Assembly: GCA_014873095.1 (NCBI GenBank)
Contig: CP050848.1
Location: 310,001-374,000 of the forward strand
DNA length: 64,000 nucleotides
Source of the DNA: Planctomycetales bacterium ZRK34
GTDB taxonomy: Bacteria; Planctomycetota; Phycisphaerae; Phycisphaerales; Zrk34
Reading direction: 5' to 3'
Of the stretch, positions 34,321-43,108 are shown piece after piece (within the stretch, counting starts at the first letter, position 1; every line of letters begins with the position of its first letter). The notes under the pieces were generated by a model. It was given only the letters and a program-made list of their open reading frames with translations. It had not been told where the DNA came from and did no database searches. The translations under genes and the position numbers were made by a program.

Positions 34321-35341
34321 AGTAACGCAGTCGCACCTTCTTGAACTCGCGCACGGTCCACAGGCCGCGGTAGTCTTCGATGCCGGTGGCTTCCTGCATT
34401 TTCTCCAGCGTGATCAACGCCTGATCGCGATCGCGGGCGTGAATCATCGTGTACAGGTTGTACGGCCAGTCGTCATAGCGCGGCCGCAGGTAGCAGTGAC
34501 TGACCGCGTCGAACTGCGCCAGCCGCTGACCGTATTCCTCGGCCACTTCGGGAGCGACCGACCACACGCCCATCACGTTGGCGCGCATGCCGGCTGTGCG
34601 ATGATGCAGCACCGCGGCGAAGCGGCGCATCTGCCGATGCTCGATGTAGCGCTCGGCCGCGGCGAGCAGTTCGTCGACCGTGCAGCCGGCTTCCTCGGCC
34701 CACCACGCAAACGGCTCGGGCTCGATCGGCAGATCCTGCTGCAGCACTTTGACCATGCGGCGGTCGGCGTCGCTGAGCGTGTACTGCCTGGCGATGGCGC
34801 GATCTTCTTCGTTAAAACCCGACTTTTTCGGGGTATTTTCAGCGGATTGACCGCGGGCGTCATCGCCCATGTCCAGCCGCACGCCGATCTTGAAAAGACG
34901 CAGCGTCGGCAGGGCGCGCGTCGAGATCGCGCCGCTGATTTCATGCAGCTTGTCGAGTGTGCCCTGCAGACCGAATCGTGAACCCGGCGGCACGGCCACG
35001 GTGTACCACAGGTTGAACGCGTGTTCGCGCTGGTAGTTGTGTGACACCCCCGGATGGCCGCTGATGATTTGGGCGGCTTCTTCCAGATGATCCGGCGCGA
35101 TCTTGGCGGCGACCAGCGACGATTCATACCCCAGCGCCGAGGTATCGAAGATCGCCGACATCTGGCGGATGACCTTCTTCGGACCGCGAAGCGCACGCAC
35201 CCGCGCCAGGCAGTCATGCGGGTCGATACCGACCTGCTGAGCCAGCGCGTCAAACGGCCGCGGCGTCAGCGGCACCGCCTGCTGCAACTGATCGAGTATG
35301 CGGCGATCCAGCGCGTCCAATACGTCGGTGGTGTGCGTCAT
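34280..35341 (-). CDS. ahbAB: Siroheme decarboxylase, AhbA-AhbB fusion
   Basis: This 353-residue protein is made of two homologous AsnC/Lrp-like halves, each with a winged-helix start (LDRRILDQLQQAVPL; DADRRMVKVLQQDLPI) and a regulatory-type alpha/beta domain (QREHAFNLWYTVAVP; RPRYDDWPYNLYTMIHA). AhbA and AhbB (or NirD/L/G/H) are usually separate subunits that decarboxylate siroheme to 12,18-didecarboxysiroheme, the first step of the alternative haem pathway. Here they are one chain joined by a linker near residue 165-190. It follows the NtrC-type gene by 18 bases in the AhbC-led operon. Confidence 0.9.
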   Translation of the reverse strand: MTHTTDVLDALDRRILDQLQQAVPLTPRPFDALAQQVGIDPHDCLARVRALRGPKKVIRQMSAIFDTSALGYESSLVAAKIAPDHLEEAAQIISGHPGVSHNYQREHAFNLWYTVAVPPGSRFGLQGTLDKLHEISGAISTRALPTLRLFKIGVRLDMGDDARGQSAENTPKKSGFNEEDRAIARQYTLSDADRRMVKVLQQDLPIEPEPFAWWAEEAGCTVDELLAAAERYIEHRQMRRFAAVLHHRTAGMRANVMGVWSVAPEVAEEYGQRLAQFDAVSHCYLRPRYDDWPYNLYTMIHARDRDQALITLEKMQEATGIEDYRGLWTVREFKKVRLRYFTDEIPQWESQHA

Positions 35342-35359
35342 CCGGTTACTCCGTCACCA

Positions 35360-36742
35360 TCACGAAGAGGTTTGTTCAGCCCCGTCGTCGGAACCGATGC
35401 GCTTGGGGATGTCGAGTTCTTCGAGCTTGCGGTACAGACTCGACACGCCGATGCCGAGACACGTGGCGGTGGCGGCCTTGTCGTAGTTGTGACGCTTGAG
35501 GCTCAGCAGAATGTGCTGGCGCTCAAACTGCCGCATCGCTTCCTTGAGGTCTTCGCCGACGTCGTCGCTGATCCCGCCGGTGGCGAAGGGCAGATCCTCG
35601 ACGCTGACCTGCCGGCCCTCGGCGAAAATCACCGCCCGCTCGATCACGTTCTCAAGCTCGCGGACATTACCCGGCCAGCGGTGATTCAGCAGCGCCCGCA
35701 TGGCGCCGTTGGTCACGCCGTCGACCTGTTTGTTCATCTCCCGCGTGTATTTTTCGAGGAAGTGATGCACCAGCAGCGGGATGTCTTCCTTGCGCTCGCG
35801 CAGGGAAGGCAACTCGAGCTTGACGACGTTCAGTCGATACAGCAGGTCTTCGCGGAATTCACCGTCACGGACCATGCGTTCGAGGTCTTTGTTCGAAGCG
35901 GCGATGACGCGCAGCTCGACCGGCCGCGGCTTGGTGTCGCCGACGGGCACCACGACGCGCTCTTCCAGCGCCCGCAGCAGCGAGCTCTGCACGCTCAGCG
36001 GCAGCGTCGAAATTTCATCGAGAAAAAGCGTACCGCTGTGGGCCGCTTCGAAGTAGCCGACCTTGTCACGCAGGGCGCCGGTGAAGGCGCCGCGGCGGTG
36101 GCCGAACAACTCCGACTCGATCAGCGAATCGGGTATCGCCCCGCAGTTGACCGCCACGAACGGCTGATTGCGCGTCGAACCGTTGTAGTGAATCGCCTTG
36201 GCGAACAGTTCCTTGCCGGTGCCGGACTCGCCGACGATGAGCACGCTGGACTTGACCGTCGCCAGCTTCTTGACGATGTCGAAGAGCTTGAGCATCGGCT
36301 GCGAATCGCCGACCAGGTTGTGGAAGGTCGAATCCGCGGCAAGCTGCTCGGTCATCAGCTTCTGATTCTGCGACATCTCACCGACGGTCAACGCGCGCTG
36401 CACCTTGACCAGCACATCGTCGAAGTTCACCGGCTTCAGCAGGTAGTCGAACGCGCCAAGCTGCATGGCCTCGACGGCGCTCTGGACGGTGCCGTAGGCG
36501 GTGAGCACGATGGCGGGCGTTTCGGGGGCGAGCTTCTGAAGATGGCCCAGCAGACTGAGCCCGTCGACGTTCGGCATGCGCACATCGGTCAGCACGAGAT
36601 CGACCGGCTGCTCGAGCAGGCGATCGTAGGCCGCCTGCCCGTCTTCAGCCTGAAGCACGTCGTAGCCTTCATCTTCGAGCAGCTCGGCCAGCGATTCGCG
36701 AAGCACCTGCTCATCGTCGACAACCAGAATGGATTTGCTCAT
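35360..36742 (-). CDS. NtrC-family sigma-54-dependent response regulator
   Basis: This 460-residue regulator has a receiver domain with the phosphorylatable Asp53 (VDLVLTDVRMP), an AAA+ sigma-54 interaction domain with Walker A GESGTGKE, the loop ESELFGHRRGAFTGA needed to contact sigma-54, and an R-finger region. It ends in a Fis-type helix-turn-helix (NYDKAATATCLGIGVSSLYR). All catalytic motifs are intact. Four good -24/-12 promoters lie in front of the cytochrome and haem operons around it, which makes those operons its likely targets. The gene is cotranscribed with ahbC (30-base gap) and the AhbAB gene (18-base gap). Confidence 0.93.
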   Translation of the reverse strand: MSKSILVVDDEQVLRESLAELLEDEGYDVLQAEDGQAAYDRLLEQPVDLVLTDVRMPNVDGLSLLGHLQKLAPETPAIVLTAYGTVQSAVEAMQLGAFDYLLKPVNFDDVLVKVQRALTVGEMSQNQKLMTEQLAADSTFHNLVGDSQPMLKLFDIVKKLATVKSSVLIVGESGTGKELFAKAIHYNGSTRNQPFVAVNCGAIPDSLIESELFGHRRGAFTGALRDKVGYFEAAHSGTLFLDEISTLPLSVQSSLLRALEERVVVPVGDTKPRPVELRVIAASNKDLERMVRDGEFREDLLYRLNVVKLELPSLRERKEDIPLLVHHFLEKYTREMNKQVDGVTNGAMRALLNHRWPGNVRELENVIERAVIFAEGRQVSVEDLPFATGGISDDVGEDLKEAMRQFERQHILLSLKRHNYDKAATATCLGIGVSSLYRKLEELDIPKRIGSDDGAEQTSS

Positions 36743-36772
36743 GGTCGGCTCGCTTGCACGAAGGACGTCATC

Positions 36773-38020
36773 TCACACGGTCTGTTCACTTTCGACCGTT
36801 TCGGCCAGCGCGGGCAGTTCACCCGAAATCTCTTCTTCGGTCAGGTAGCACAGCGGGTCGGCTTCCCACGGATCGCCGGTGACGACTTCGGCGCGGGCGC
36901 GGAGGCTGCCGCCGCAGATCGTCTTGAACCGGCAGCGGGCGCACTTGCCCTTGAGCAGCGGCAGGCGGTCCTTGAGCCCGGCCATGATCGGATCGCTGGT
37001 GTCCTGCCAGATCTCGGAGAATTTGCGTTCCTTGACATTCCCGAAGCTGCGATACATCGAGAACTGATCCGCGTGGACATTGCCGTAGAAGTCGATGTCG
37101 GCGATGCCGACGCCGGACGAATTGACCGCCCCGCCGTTCCAGCGAAGCATGTCCAGCACCTGTTGAGCCCGCGGGTGACCTTCCTTGAGCATCTTCATGT
37201 AGAGGTACGGGCCGTCGGCGTGGTTGTCGACCATCAGAATTTCGGTGCGCTGGCCTTTGTCGTTGATCTGCTTGGTGCGACGGATGATGGTGTCGACGGC
37301 CTTGCGGGTGCGTTCGGGGTCGAGCTGGGTCAGCTCGGCGCCGCGGCCGGCCGGGCACAGGTGGTAGAAACACGCGCGATTGATTTTCTCGGCTTCGATG
37401 AAGTCGAAAATCTCGTCGAGATCGTCGCAGGTCTGCGGGGTCAGCGTCAGGCGCAGGCCGACTTTCTGCCCGACGGCGACGCAGTTGCGGAAGCCCTGCA
37501 TGGTGCGGGCGAAGGCGCCTTGCACGCCGCGGAACTTGTCGTGAATTTCCGGGCGGGCGCTGTCGAGGCTGATGCCGACGTAGGCGAACTCGTGGTCTTT
37601 GAGCTTCTGCGCATTTTCGGGCGTGATCAGCGTGCCGTTGGTCGAGAGCACCACGTGCAACCCGCGGTCGCGGGCATAACGGGCCAGTTCGAACAGGTCC
37701 GGCCTGACCAGCGGCTCGCCACCGGAGAACAGCACCGCCGGCACCTGGAAGTCCGCCAGGTCGTCGAGCACGGCCTTGGCCTGCTCGGTGGTCAACTCGC
37801 CGGAATACTTCTTGGCTTCCGAGGCGGTGTAGCAATGGGCGCAGCGGAGATTGCACGTGCGGGTGAAGTTCCACACGACGATCGGACGGCGCTCGGCGGC
37901 CGACTTGGCGACAGCCATCTTCTGATGGGGCGGCGGATCGATCTGGGTGATCTTGCGGCCGTAACGGTGCGGCGTGCTGGGCGTCTCCAGCCCGCAGTAC
38001 AGTACGCTGATGTCAATCAT
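36773..38020 (-). CDS. ahbC: 12,18-didecarboxysiroheme deacetylase AhbC (radical SAM)
   Basis: This 415-residue radical SAM/SPASM enzyme starts with the AhbC-typical MIDISVLYCGLETP and HRYGRK segments, then CNLRCAHC (C56, C60, C63) for the 4Fe-4S cluster and FSGGEPLVRPDLF for SAM. The C-terminal CARCRFKTICGGS plus a final cysteine (DPLC) serve auxiliary clusters. It removes acetate side chains from 12,18-didecarboxysiroheme to give Fe-coproporphyrin III. GGAGG lies nine bases before the ATG at 38020. An earlier start seven codons upstream would overlap that site. Confidence 0.9.
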   Translation of the reverse strand: MIDISVLYCGLETPSTPHRYGRKITQIDPPPHQKMAVAKSAAERRPIVVWNFTRTCNLRCAHCYTASEAKKYSGELTTEQAKAVLDDLADFQVPAVLFSGGEPLVRPDLFELARYARDRGLHVVLSTNGTLITPENAQKLKDHEFAYVGISLDSARPEIHDKFRGVQGAFARTMQGFRNCVAVGQKVGLRLTLTPQTCDDLDEIFDFIEAEKINRACFYHLCPAGRGAELTQLDPERTRKAVDTIIRRTKQINDKGQRTEILMVDNHADGPYLYMKMLKEGHPRAQQVLDMLRWNGGAVNSSGVGIADIDFYGNVHADQFSMYRSFGNVKERKFSEIWQDTSDPIMAGLKDRLPLLKGKCARCRFKTICGGSLRARAEVVTGDPWEADPLCYLTEEEISGELPALAETVESEQTV

Positions 38021-38061
38021 GGCAAATTGCCTCCGTGTCACTGGGGGTCAGTGATTCCCTT

Positions 38062-38078
38062 AACAAACCCCATGCCAC
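38062..38078 (-). promoter_or_regulatory. Possible sigma-54 promoter of the ahbC operon
   Basis: The minus strand reads GTGGCATGGGGTTTGTT: a good -24 (TGGCATG) but GT in place of the usually essential GC at -12, at the right spacing. This is weaker than the other four. Confidence 0.4.
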
Positions 38079-38108
38079 ATGGGTGGCGGCCTCAGGGGTT
38101 GCGACATG

Positions 38109-38131
38109 CCCGTAGAGGGCCATTCTACGGG
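38109..38131. repeat. Perfect 8-bp stem hairpin upstream of ahbC
   Basis: CCCGTAGA and TCTACGGG are separated by seven bases. It lies between the possible ahbC promoter and the clpX terminator and may be a protein-binding dyad. Confidence 0.45.
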
Positions 38132-38160
38132 AATAAATGGCGGTTGTTGGGTCAGGCCAT

Positions 38161-38192
38161 AAAAAAAGCCGCGAAGCGGAGAGCTTCGCGGC
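38161..38192 (-). terminator. Rho-independent terminator of clpX
   Basis: The 10-bp stem GCCGCGAAGC / GCTTCGCGGC is followed on the minus strand by seven T. It begins about 30 bases after the clpX stop. Confidence 0.9.
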
Positions 38193-38222
38193 CATCATTT
38201 TCTCAGAGTTGGGAATGCGGCG

Positions 38223-39560
38223 TCAGGCCGATTCCTTCTTCTTGATCTGTTCGACCTCGGCGAGGGTCTTGTGACCGTGGATCACATCCTCGTCGATGAT
38301 GAACTTGATGCCTTCGGACTCGGTGTCTGGCAGGTCGTAGTAGATGTCGAGCATGACTTCTTCGAGGATCGCGCGGAGAGCGCGGGCGCCGGTGTCGCGG
38401 TCCATCGCCTTGCGGGCGATCGCCATCAGCGCATCTTCGGTGAATTCAAGCTCGGCGCCTTCCATCGAGAAGAAGTACTGGTACTGCTTGACCAGCGCGT
38501 TCTTGGGCTCGGTGAGGATGCGGACGAGGTCGCTTTCATTCAGCGGGCTCAGCGGCACCACCAGCGGCAGGCGGCCGACGAGTTCGGGGATCAACCCGAA
38601 TTCGAGCACGTCGTCGGCATTCACATGCTGCAGCACGCGCGAGTGGGCGTCGACGGTGTCGGTGTCAGACGACTCGGAGGCGAAGCCGATGCGGCTTGAC
38701 CCGAGTCGACGGCGGATGATGTCTTCGATGCCGACGAACGCCCCGCCGCAGATGAACAGGATGTTGGACGTGTCCATCTGAATGTACTGCTGCTCGGGGT
38801 GCTTGCGGCCGCCCTGCGGAGGCACATTGGCGACGGTGCCTTCGAGCATCTTCAGCAGGGCCTGCTGGACGCCTTCGCCGGACACATCGCGGGTGATCGA
38901 GACGTTCTGCGTCGTCTTGCCGATCTTGTCGAGCTCATCGATGAAGATGATGCCGCGCTGGGCGGCTTCGAGGTCGTAGTCGGCAGCCTGCAGGAGCTTG
39001 AGCAGCAGGTTCTCAACGTCTTCGCCGACGTAGCCGGCTTCGGTGAGCGTGGTGGCGTCGCCGATGGCGAAGGGAACATTGAGCATGCGGGCAAGCGTGC
39101 GTGCCAGCAGGGTCTTGCCGCTGCCGGTCGGGCCGATCAGCAGGACGTTGGACTTCTCGAGCTCGATGTCTTTCTCGGCGTTGTCCTCAACGCTCAGTCG
39201 CTTGTAGTGGTTGTGGACCGCCACGGCCAGGGCCTTCTTGGCCAGGTCCTGCCCGATGATGTACTGATCCATGAACTGCCGCACCTGGCGCGGCGTCGGA
39301 ATCGAATTGAACATCGGCCGGGCGCTGTGCACGCGGCGGCGTTCCTGCTTGAAGATGTTCTGGCAGAGGTCGGTGCAGTTGGCACAGATGTACACATCGT
39401 TGGGGCCTTCCACCATCGGGCCCACTTCACGGGAGTTTTTGCCGCAGAAGCTGCAGGTGGTGATTTTGCGACCGCGGAATCCGCTGCCGCCGTTGCCTCC
39501 GTCACCGGTCCCGCCGCCGTCGCCGGGGCCCTTCCCGCCGCCTCGTGTTTGATTAGCCAT
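38223..39560 (-). CDS. clpX: ATP-dependent Clp protease ATP-binding subunit ClpX
   Basis: This 445-residue AAA+ unfoldase has a Gly-rich N terminus of about 30 residues, a C4 zinc finger (CSFCG and ICANC), Walker A GPTGSGKT, Walker [12 protein letters not shown], the pore loop [11 protein letters not shown] and sensor motifs. It unfolds tagged substrates for ClpP. The ATG at 39560 follows AGGAA; the longer frame upstream is not conserved. Unlike the usual tig-clpP-clpX order, no clpP lies between tig and clpX here; a small membrane protein gene takes that place. Confidence 0.96.
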   Translation of the reverse strand: MANQTRGGGKGPGDGGGTGDGGNGGSGFRGRKITTCSFCGKNSREVGPMVEGPNDVYICANCTDLCQNIFKQERRRVHSARPMFNSIPTPRQVRQFMDQYIIGQDLAKKALAVAVHNHYKRLSVEDNAEKDIELEKSNVLLIGPTGSGKTLLARTLARMLNVPFAIGDATTLTEAGYVGEDVENLLLKLLQAADYDLEAAQRGIIFIDELDKIGKTTQNVSITRDVSGEGVQQALLKMLEGTVANVPPQGGRKHPEQQYIQMDTSNILFICGGAFVGIEDIIRRRLGSSRIGFASESSDTDTVDAHSRVLQHVNADDVLEFGLIPELVGRLPLVVPLSPLNESDLVRILTEPKNALVKQYQYFFSMEGAELEFTEDALMAIARKAMDRDTGARALRAILEEVMLDIYYDLPDTESEGIKFIIDEDVIHGHKTLAEVEQIKKKESA

Positions 39561-39719
39561 GAAAGTTCCTGAATCTGCAGATGATGTTATGAATGATTCC
39601 GCATTGACCGCGAAGCCCGACGGATCGAGTCGCGACGCCTCCACCGGCAGCCTATCCGGATAAATCGACCGGTGAGCATCGTTTCTTAACGCTTATTGTA
39701 TCCGAAAGTATCGGCCCGA

Positions 39720-40151
39720 TCACGTTTTACCCGTTGAATCGTCGTTATCGGCCGGGCCGTCGAGCAGATTCGGACCCAACTCGACGTCGTCGTCATTTTC
39801 ATCCACCGTATCGGACGATACTTGCAAGCTTGTGGGGGCTGCGGCGGTATTCGGATCGGGGGCCTTGCCGGTGGCGCGCTGGAGCATCTTGGCCTTGGCG
39901 TGTTCGAACTCGGCGTCGGTGAGCTGGCCGTCGGCGTGCATGCGCCGCAGGGAGTCGAGTGTGAAGGGCATGCCCAGGGCGTCGTCGACATCCGCCTCGG
40001 CGGCGCGCTTGCGGGCCCATGCCGCCACCACCCAGGCGCCGATGATCAGCGCCACCAGCAGGGCGCACGGGATCACGATCCGCGAAAACAGATCAGGCCC
40101 CGAGCTGCCGGCTCCGGCCGCCAGGGATGTGGCCACGGGCCATCGCATCAT
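39720..40151 (-). CDS. Small membrane protein with SHOCT-like motif
   Basis: This 143-residue protein has one transmembrane helix (about residues 25-45) and a short C-terminal SHOCT-like motif (LRRMHADGQLTDAEFEHAKAK). An acidic, disordered tail follows (DENDDDVELG). SHOCT motifs often mark oligomerisation or targeting; the specific function is unknown. It is 24 bases downstream of tig and likely co-transcribed with it. Confidence 0.75.
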   Translation of the reverse strand: MMRWPVATSLAAGAGSSGPDLFSRIVIPCALLVALIIGAWVVAAWARKRAAEADVDDALGMPFTLDSLRRMHADGQLTDAEFEHAKAKMLQRATGKAPDPNTAAAPTSLQVSSDTVDENDDDVELGPNLLDGPADNDDSTGKT

Positions 40152-40175
40152 CGGCGCGCCCTCATGAGAATCGAC

Positions 40176-41660
40176 TTAGTCGTCGGAGTCGGTGTCCGAC
40201 TTCTTCTTGGTCGTCTTCTTCTTCGTGGTCTTCTTCTTGGTCGTTTTCTTCTTGGTGGTCTTGGCCTCGGCCTCAGGCTTGTCGCCGCCCTGCTTCTTTT
40301 CCCACTCGTCGGCGCTGATCTCGGTCACCTTGGCCTGCTCGAGAATCTTCTCGATGGCCTTCTCTTCGCGGATCTGCACGTAGAGCTGCTGAAGCTGCCC
40401 GTTGCGAGCCATCTCGTCGCGGACCTTCTGCGGACGCTGGCCCTGCTGCATGGCGATCTGCACCACGCGGCCGTTGACTTCCTGATCATTGACCTCGACG
40501 TCGAGCTTGTTGGCGACCGCATCGAGGATGAACAGCGTCTTGAGCTCTTCCTGGGCCGTCTCCTTGGACACGGCACGAAGCTCGGCAAGCTGCTCTTCGA
40601 TCTCTTCCTGCTTGGCCCCGCGCATGATCATGTCCGAAGCGCGACGCTGCAGAATCCGACCCGCCTGACGATCGCTCAGACCCTCGGGCAGTTCGATGTC
40701 GACCTTGTCCATCAGCACCTTGACGACCTGCTGGGCCATCGCCTGGCTCTGACGGCTGGCGGCCTGGGCTTCGAGGCGCTCACGCACCTGCTGCCGCAGT
40801 TCGTCTTCGGTTTCGAACCCGGCGGTCTCGACCAGTTCGCTCAGCGCCATCGGTTCCAGACGCTCGATCTTCTCGATCTTGATCTCGATCGACAGCTTTT
40901 TATCGCGGAGTTTTTCGTTTTCGTGACCCGCCGGGCCGGTCGCTTCGACGGTGACCGAATCGCCCTTGGTGGTGCCGGCCAGCTTCTTGCCGAGGTCGGC
41001 CACGAGGATGCCGCTGACAACACCCTTAAACTCGCGCCGCTCGCCGGTCACGAGGATCGCCGCGTCAAGCTGCTCGTGCAGCACTTCCTTGGACTCGGCA
41101 TCGGTGATGATCACCGTGGCGCCGATGTAATCCTCGGGCTCGGCCTTGTCGGCAGCCTTGGGCTGACCGTACATCTCGCAGTAGCGGGCAAGCTCGGCGT
41201 CGATGTCTTCATCGCTGACTTCGAAGGTCGGCTTCTCGACGGGGATGTCCTTGAGGTCCGGCAGCTCGACTTCCGGCGCCACTTCAACCTCGACCTCGAA
41301 GCTCAGCGGCCCGGATTCGGGCAGCTCCAGCGAGTCGTAATCCTTGATGTCCGGCTCGCCGAGCACGCGCAGCTCGTTGGACTCGATCGCGTGGGTGTAG
41401 CCTTCACCGACAAGCTGCGAGCAGACTTCCTTGCGGACATCGGAGCCGAACCGCTTCTGCAGCAGCTTCATCGGGGCATGCCCGCGACGGAAGCCCGGCA
41501 ACTGGGCTTCGTTCTTCAGCGAATCGAAGTTTTCAGCCAGCTTGGCGGAGATCGCCTCGGCGGACACCTCGATGGCCAGCTTCTTCTTGGCGGGCCCGAT
41601 GTCGCTGATGGTGACGCTGGGTTGCAGTTCGTTGGTTTCGGTCTGAGCCGTATCGGCCAT
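40176..41660 (-). CDS. tig: Trigger factor, ribosome-associated chaperone and peptidyl-prolyl isomerase
   Basis: This protein of about 494 residues has an N-terminal ribosome-binding domain with the signature PGFRRGHAPMKLLQKRFG, a central FKBP-like domain (residues about 150-250, EDYIGATVIITD) and a helical C-terminal chaperone domain. The end is unusual: about 25 residues of Lys/Thr repeats (TKKKTTKKKTTKKK) before an Asp/Ser tail. The ATG at 41660 is chosen because AGGAG lies at the right distance; an upstream TTG is in frame. The product is cytoplasmic and acts on nascent chains at the ribosome exit. Confidence 0.95.
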   Translation of the reverse strand: MADTAQTETNELQPSVTISDIGPAKKKLAIEVSAEAISAKLAENFDSLKNEAQLPGFRRGHAPMKLLQKRFGSDVRKEVCSQLVGEGYTHAIESNELRVLGEPDIKDYDSLELPESGPLSFEVEVEVAPEVELPDLKDIPVEKPTFEVSDEDIDAELARYCEMYGQPKAADKAEPEDYIGATVIITDAESKEVLHEQLDAAILVTGERREFKGVVSGILVADLGKKLAGTTKGDSVTVEATGPAGHENEKLRDKKLSIEIKIEKIERLEPMALSELVETAGFETEDELRQQVRERLEAQAASRQSQAMAQQVVKVLMDKVDIELPEGLSDRQAGRILQRRASDMIMRGAKQEEIEEQLAELRAVSKETAQEELKTLFILDAVANKLDVEVNDQEVNGRVVQIAMQQGQRPQKVRDEMARNGQLQQLYVQIREEKAIEKILEQAKVTEISADEWEKKQGGDKPEAEAKTTKKKTTKKKTTKKKTTKKKSDTDSDD

Positions 41661-41911
41661 GTTCAATGCTCCTGGGCCCCCGGGAGTAGGACAGTCCGGG
41701 CGACGCGGTGGGCGAGCCCTTCCCGGGGCCGGGGGGGTGGTTTTGTCAGATCGTCAAGTGTACCATGAGGCGAATTCGCCGCAAGCGCCCCGGCGGCTCG
41801 GCAGTGTAACGCGCCGGCGGGTCGGGATGCACATTGTTGCCGGTCCAATGCGTGAGGCAAGTGGGGACCGCAACACCGAAGTCCTTTCGTTGTGTCGACC
41901 GGAGTCCGTCG

Positions 41912-42937
41912 ATGATTCAGATCGTATTGCGCGGGTTGTTTGTGCTGATGACCGCCATGGTTGCGGGTATGTACGCGCTGCGGTCGTTTTCCGATTCCGC
42001 CCAGAAGCTGCTGCTGTCGATCGGCTCGGCGATGCTCATCGCGGGCCTGATCGTGCTGGCGGATATCTTCACGCCCCGCAAGCGGTTGTCATCGCTGTCC
42101 GGGGCGTTCTTCGGGCTGCTGGTCGGCATGCTCGCGGCCTACTCGCTCTCGTTCATCATCGATTACATCTCCACGCTCTTTCCCGTGCGCTCCGAACTCA
42201 TGGAAGGCGCCAAGGTCTTCACCGGCGTCGTCTGCGTCTTCGCGGCGATCTCCATGATCCTGCAGACCAAGGACGACTTCCGCTTCGTGATCCCCTACGT
42301 CGAATTCGCCAAGCAGATTCGCGGCAACCGCCCCATGCTCCTGGACACCAGCGCCATCATCGACGGCCGCATCCTCGACATCGGCCAGACCCAGATCATT
42401 CAGGGCTTGCTGATCGTGCCCCGCTTCGTGCTCAACGAGATGCAGACCATCGCCGACTCCGCCGACAAGCTCAAGCGCGCCCGCGGCCGCCGGGGGCTGG
42501 ACATCGTCGCCAAGCTCCAGGCCAATCCCACCCTCGACATCAGCATCGAAGACGCCGAAGCCGAGGGCGCCACCGTCGATCAGAAGCTCGTCAGCCTCGC
42601 CCAGGACCTGCACGCCCGCATCATCACCACCGACTTCAACCTCACCAAGGTCGCCGAGCTGCGCGGCGTCGACGTGATCAACATCAACACCCTCGCCGAG
42701 GCGATGCGCCCCGTCGTGCTGCCGGGTGAGTTGCTGAGTGTGCGCGTGGTCAAACCCGGCGAAAGCCCCGGCCAGGGCGTCGGCTATCTCGAAGACGGCA
42801 CCATGGTCGTCGTCGAAAACGCCCGCCCCCACATCGGCCACGACATCGCCCTGACCGTCACCAGCAGCCTCCAAACCGCCGCCGGCCGCATGATCTTCGG
42901 CAAACTCGCCAGCGACAACGATCCCAAACAGGGTTGA
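41912..42937 (+). CDS. PIN/TRAM domain membrane protein, YacL type
   Basis: This 341-residue protein has four predicted N-terminal transmembrane helices, then a PIN nuclease-like domain starting at PMLLDTSAIIDGRILDI with conserved acidic residues (LLDTSAIIDGR; KLVSLAQDL; IITTDFNLTKVA). A C-terminal TRAM domain follows (GELLSVRVVKPGESPGQGVG, LEDGTMVVVENA). YacL-like proteins are widespread and presumed to be RNA-binding or RNA-cleaving at the membrane. GGAG precedes the ATG at 41912. Its last two codons lie inside the 7-bp tandem repeat that follows. Confidence 0.9.
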   Translation: MIQIVLRGLFVLMTAMVAGMYALRSFSDSAQKLLLSIGSAMLIAGLIVLADIFTPRKRLSSLSGAFFGLLVGMLAAYSLSFIIDYISTLFPVRSELMEGAKVFTGVVCVFAAISMILQTKDDFRFVIPYVEFAKQIRGNRPMLLDTSAIIDGRILDIGQTQIIQGLLIVPRFVLNEMQTIADSADKLKRARGRRGLDIVAKLQANPTLDISIEDAEAEGATVDQKLVSLAQDLHARIITTDFNLTKVAELRGVDVININTLAEAMRPVVLPGELLSVRVVKPGESPGQGVGYLEDGTMVVVENARPHIGHDIALTVTSSLQTAAGRMIFGKLASDNDPKQG

Positions 42938-43000
42938 GGGTTGGGGGTTGGGGGTTGGGGGTTGGGGGTTGGGGGTTGGGGGTTGGGGGTTGGGGGTTGG
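42931..43000 (+). repeat. Ten tandem copies of a G-rich 7-bp unit
   Basis: The unit GGGGTTG is repeated about ten times, beginning at the final Gly and stop codons of the PIN/TRAM gene. Runs of five G every seven bases could form G-quadruplexes on the plus strand. Confidence 0.95.
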
Positions 43001-43049
43001 ATCAAAGTTTAGCGGCGGGGCATCGCCCCGCGTTTCATGTTCGCACTCA

Positions 43050-43103
<54 letters not shown>

Positions 43104-43108
43104 CCGAA

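Noticed and set aside
35054-38245. A 1063-codon open frame on the plus strand
   Set aside because: It is exactly antisense to the well-supported AhbAB, NtrC and AhbC genes; long antisense frames are common in GC-rich coding DNA, and its translation shows no domain.
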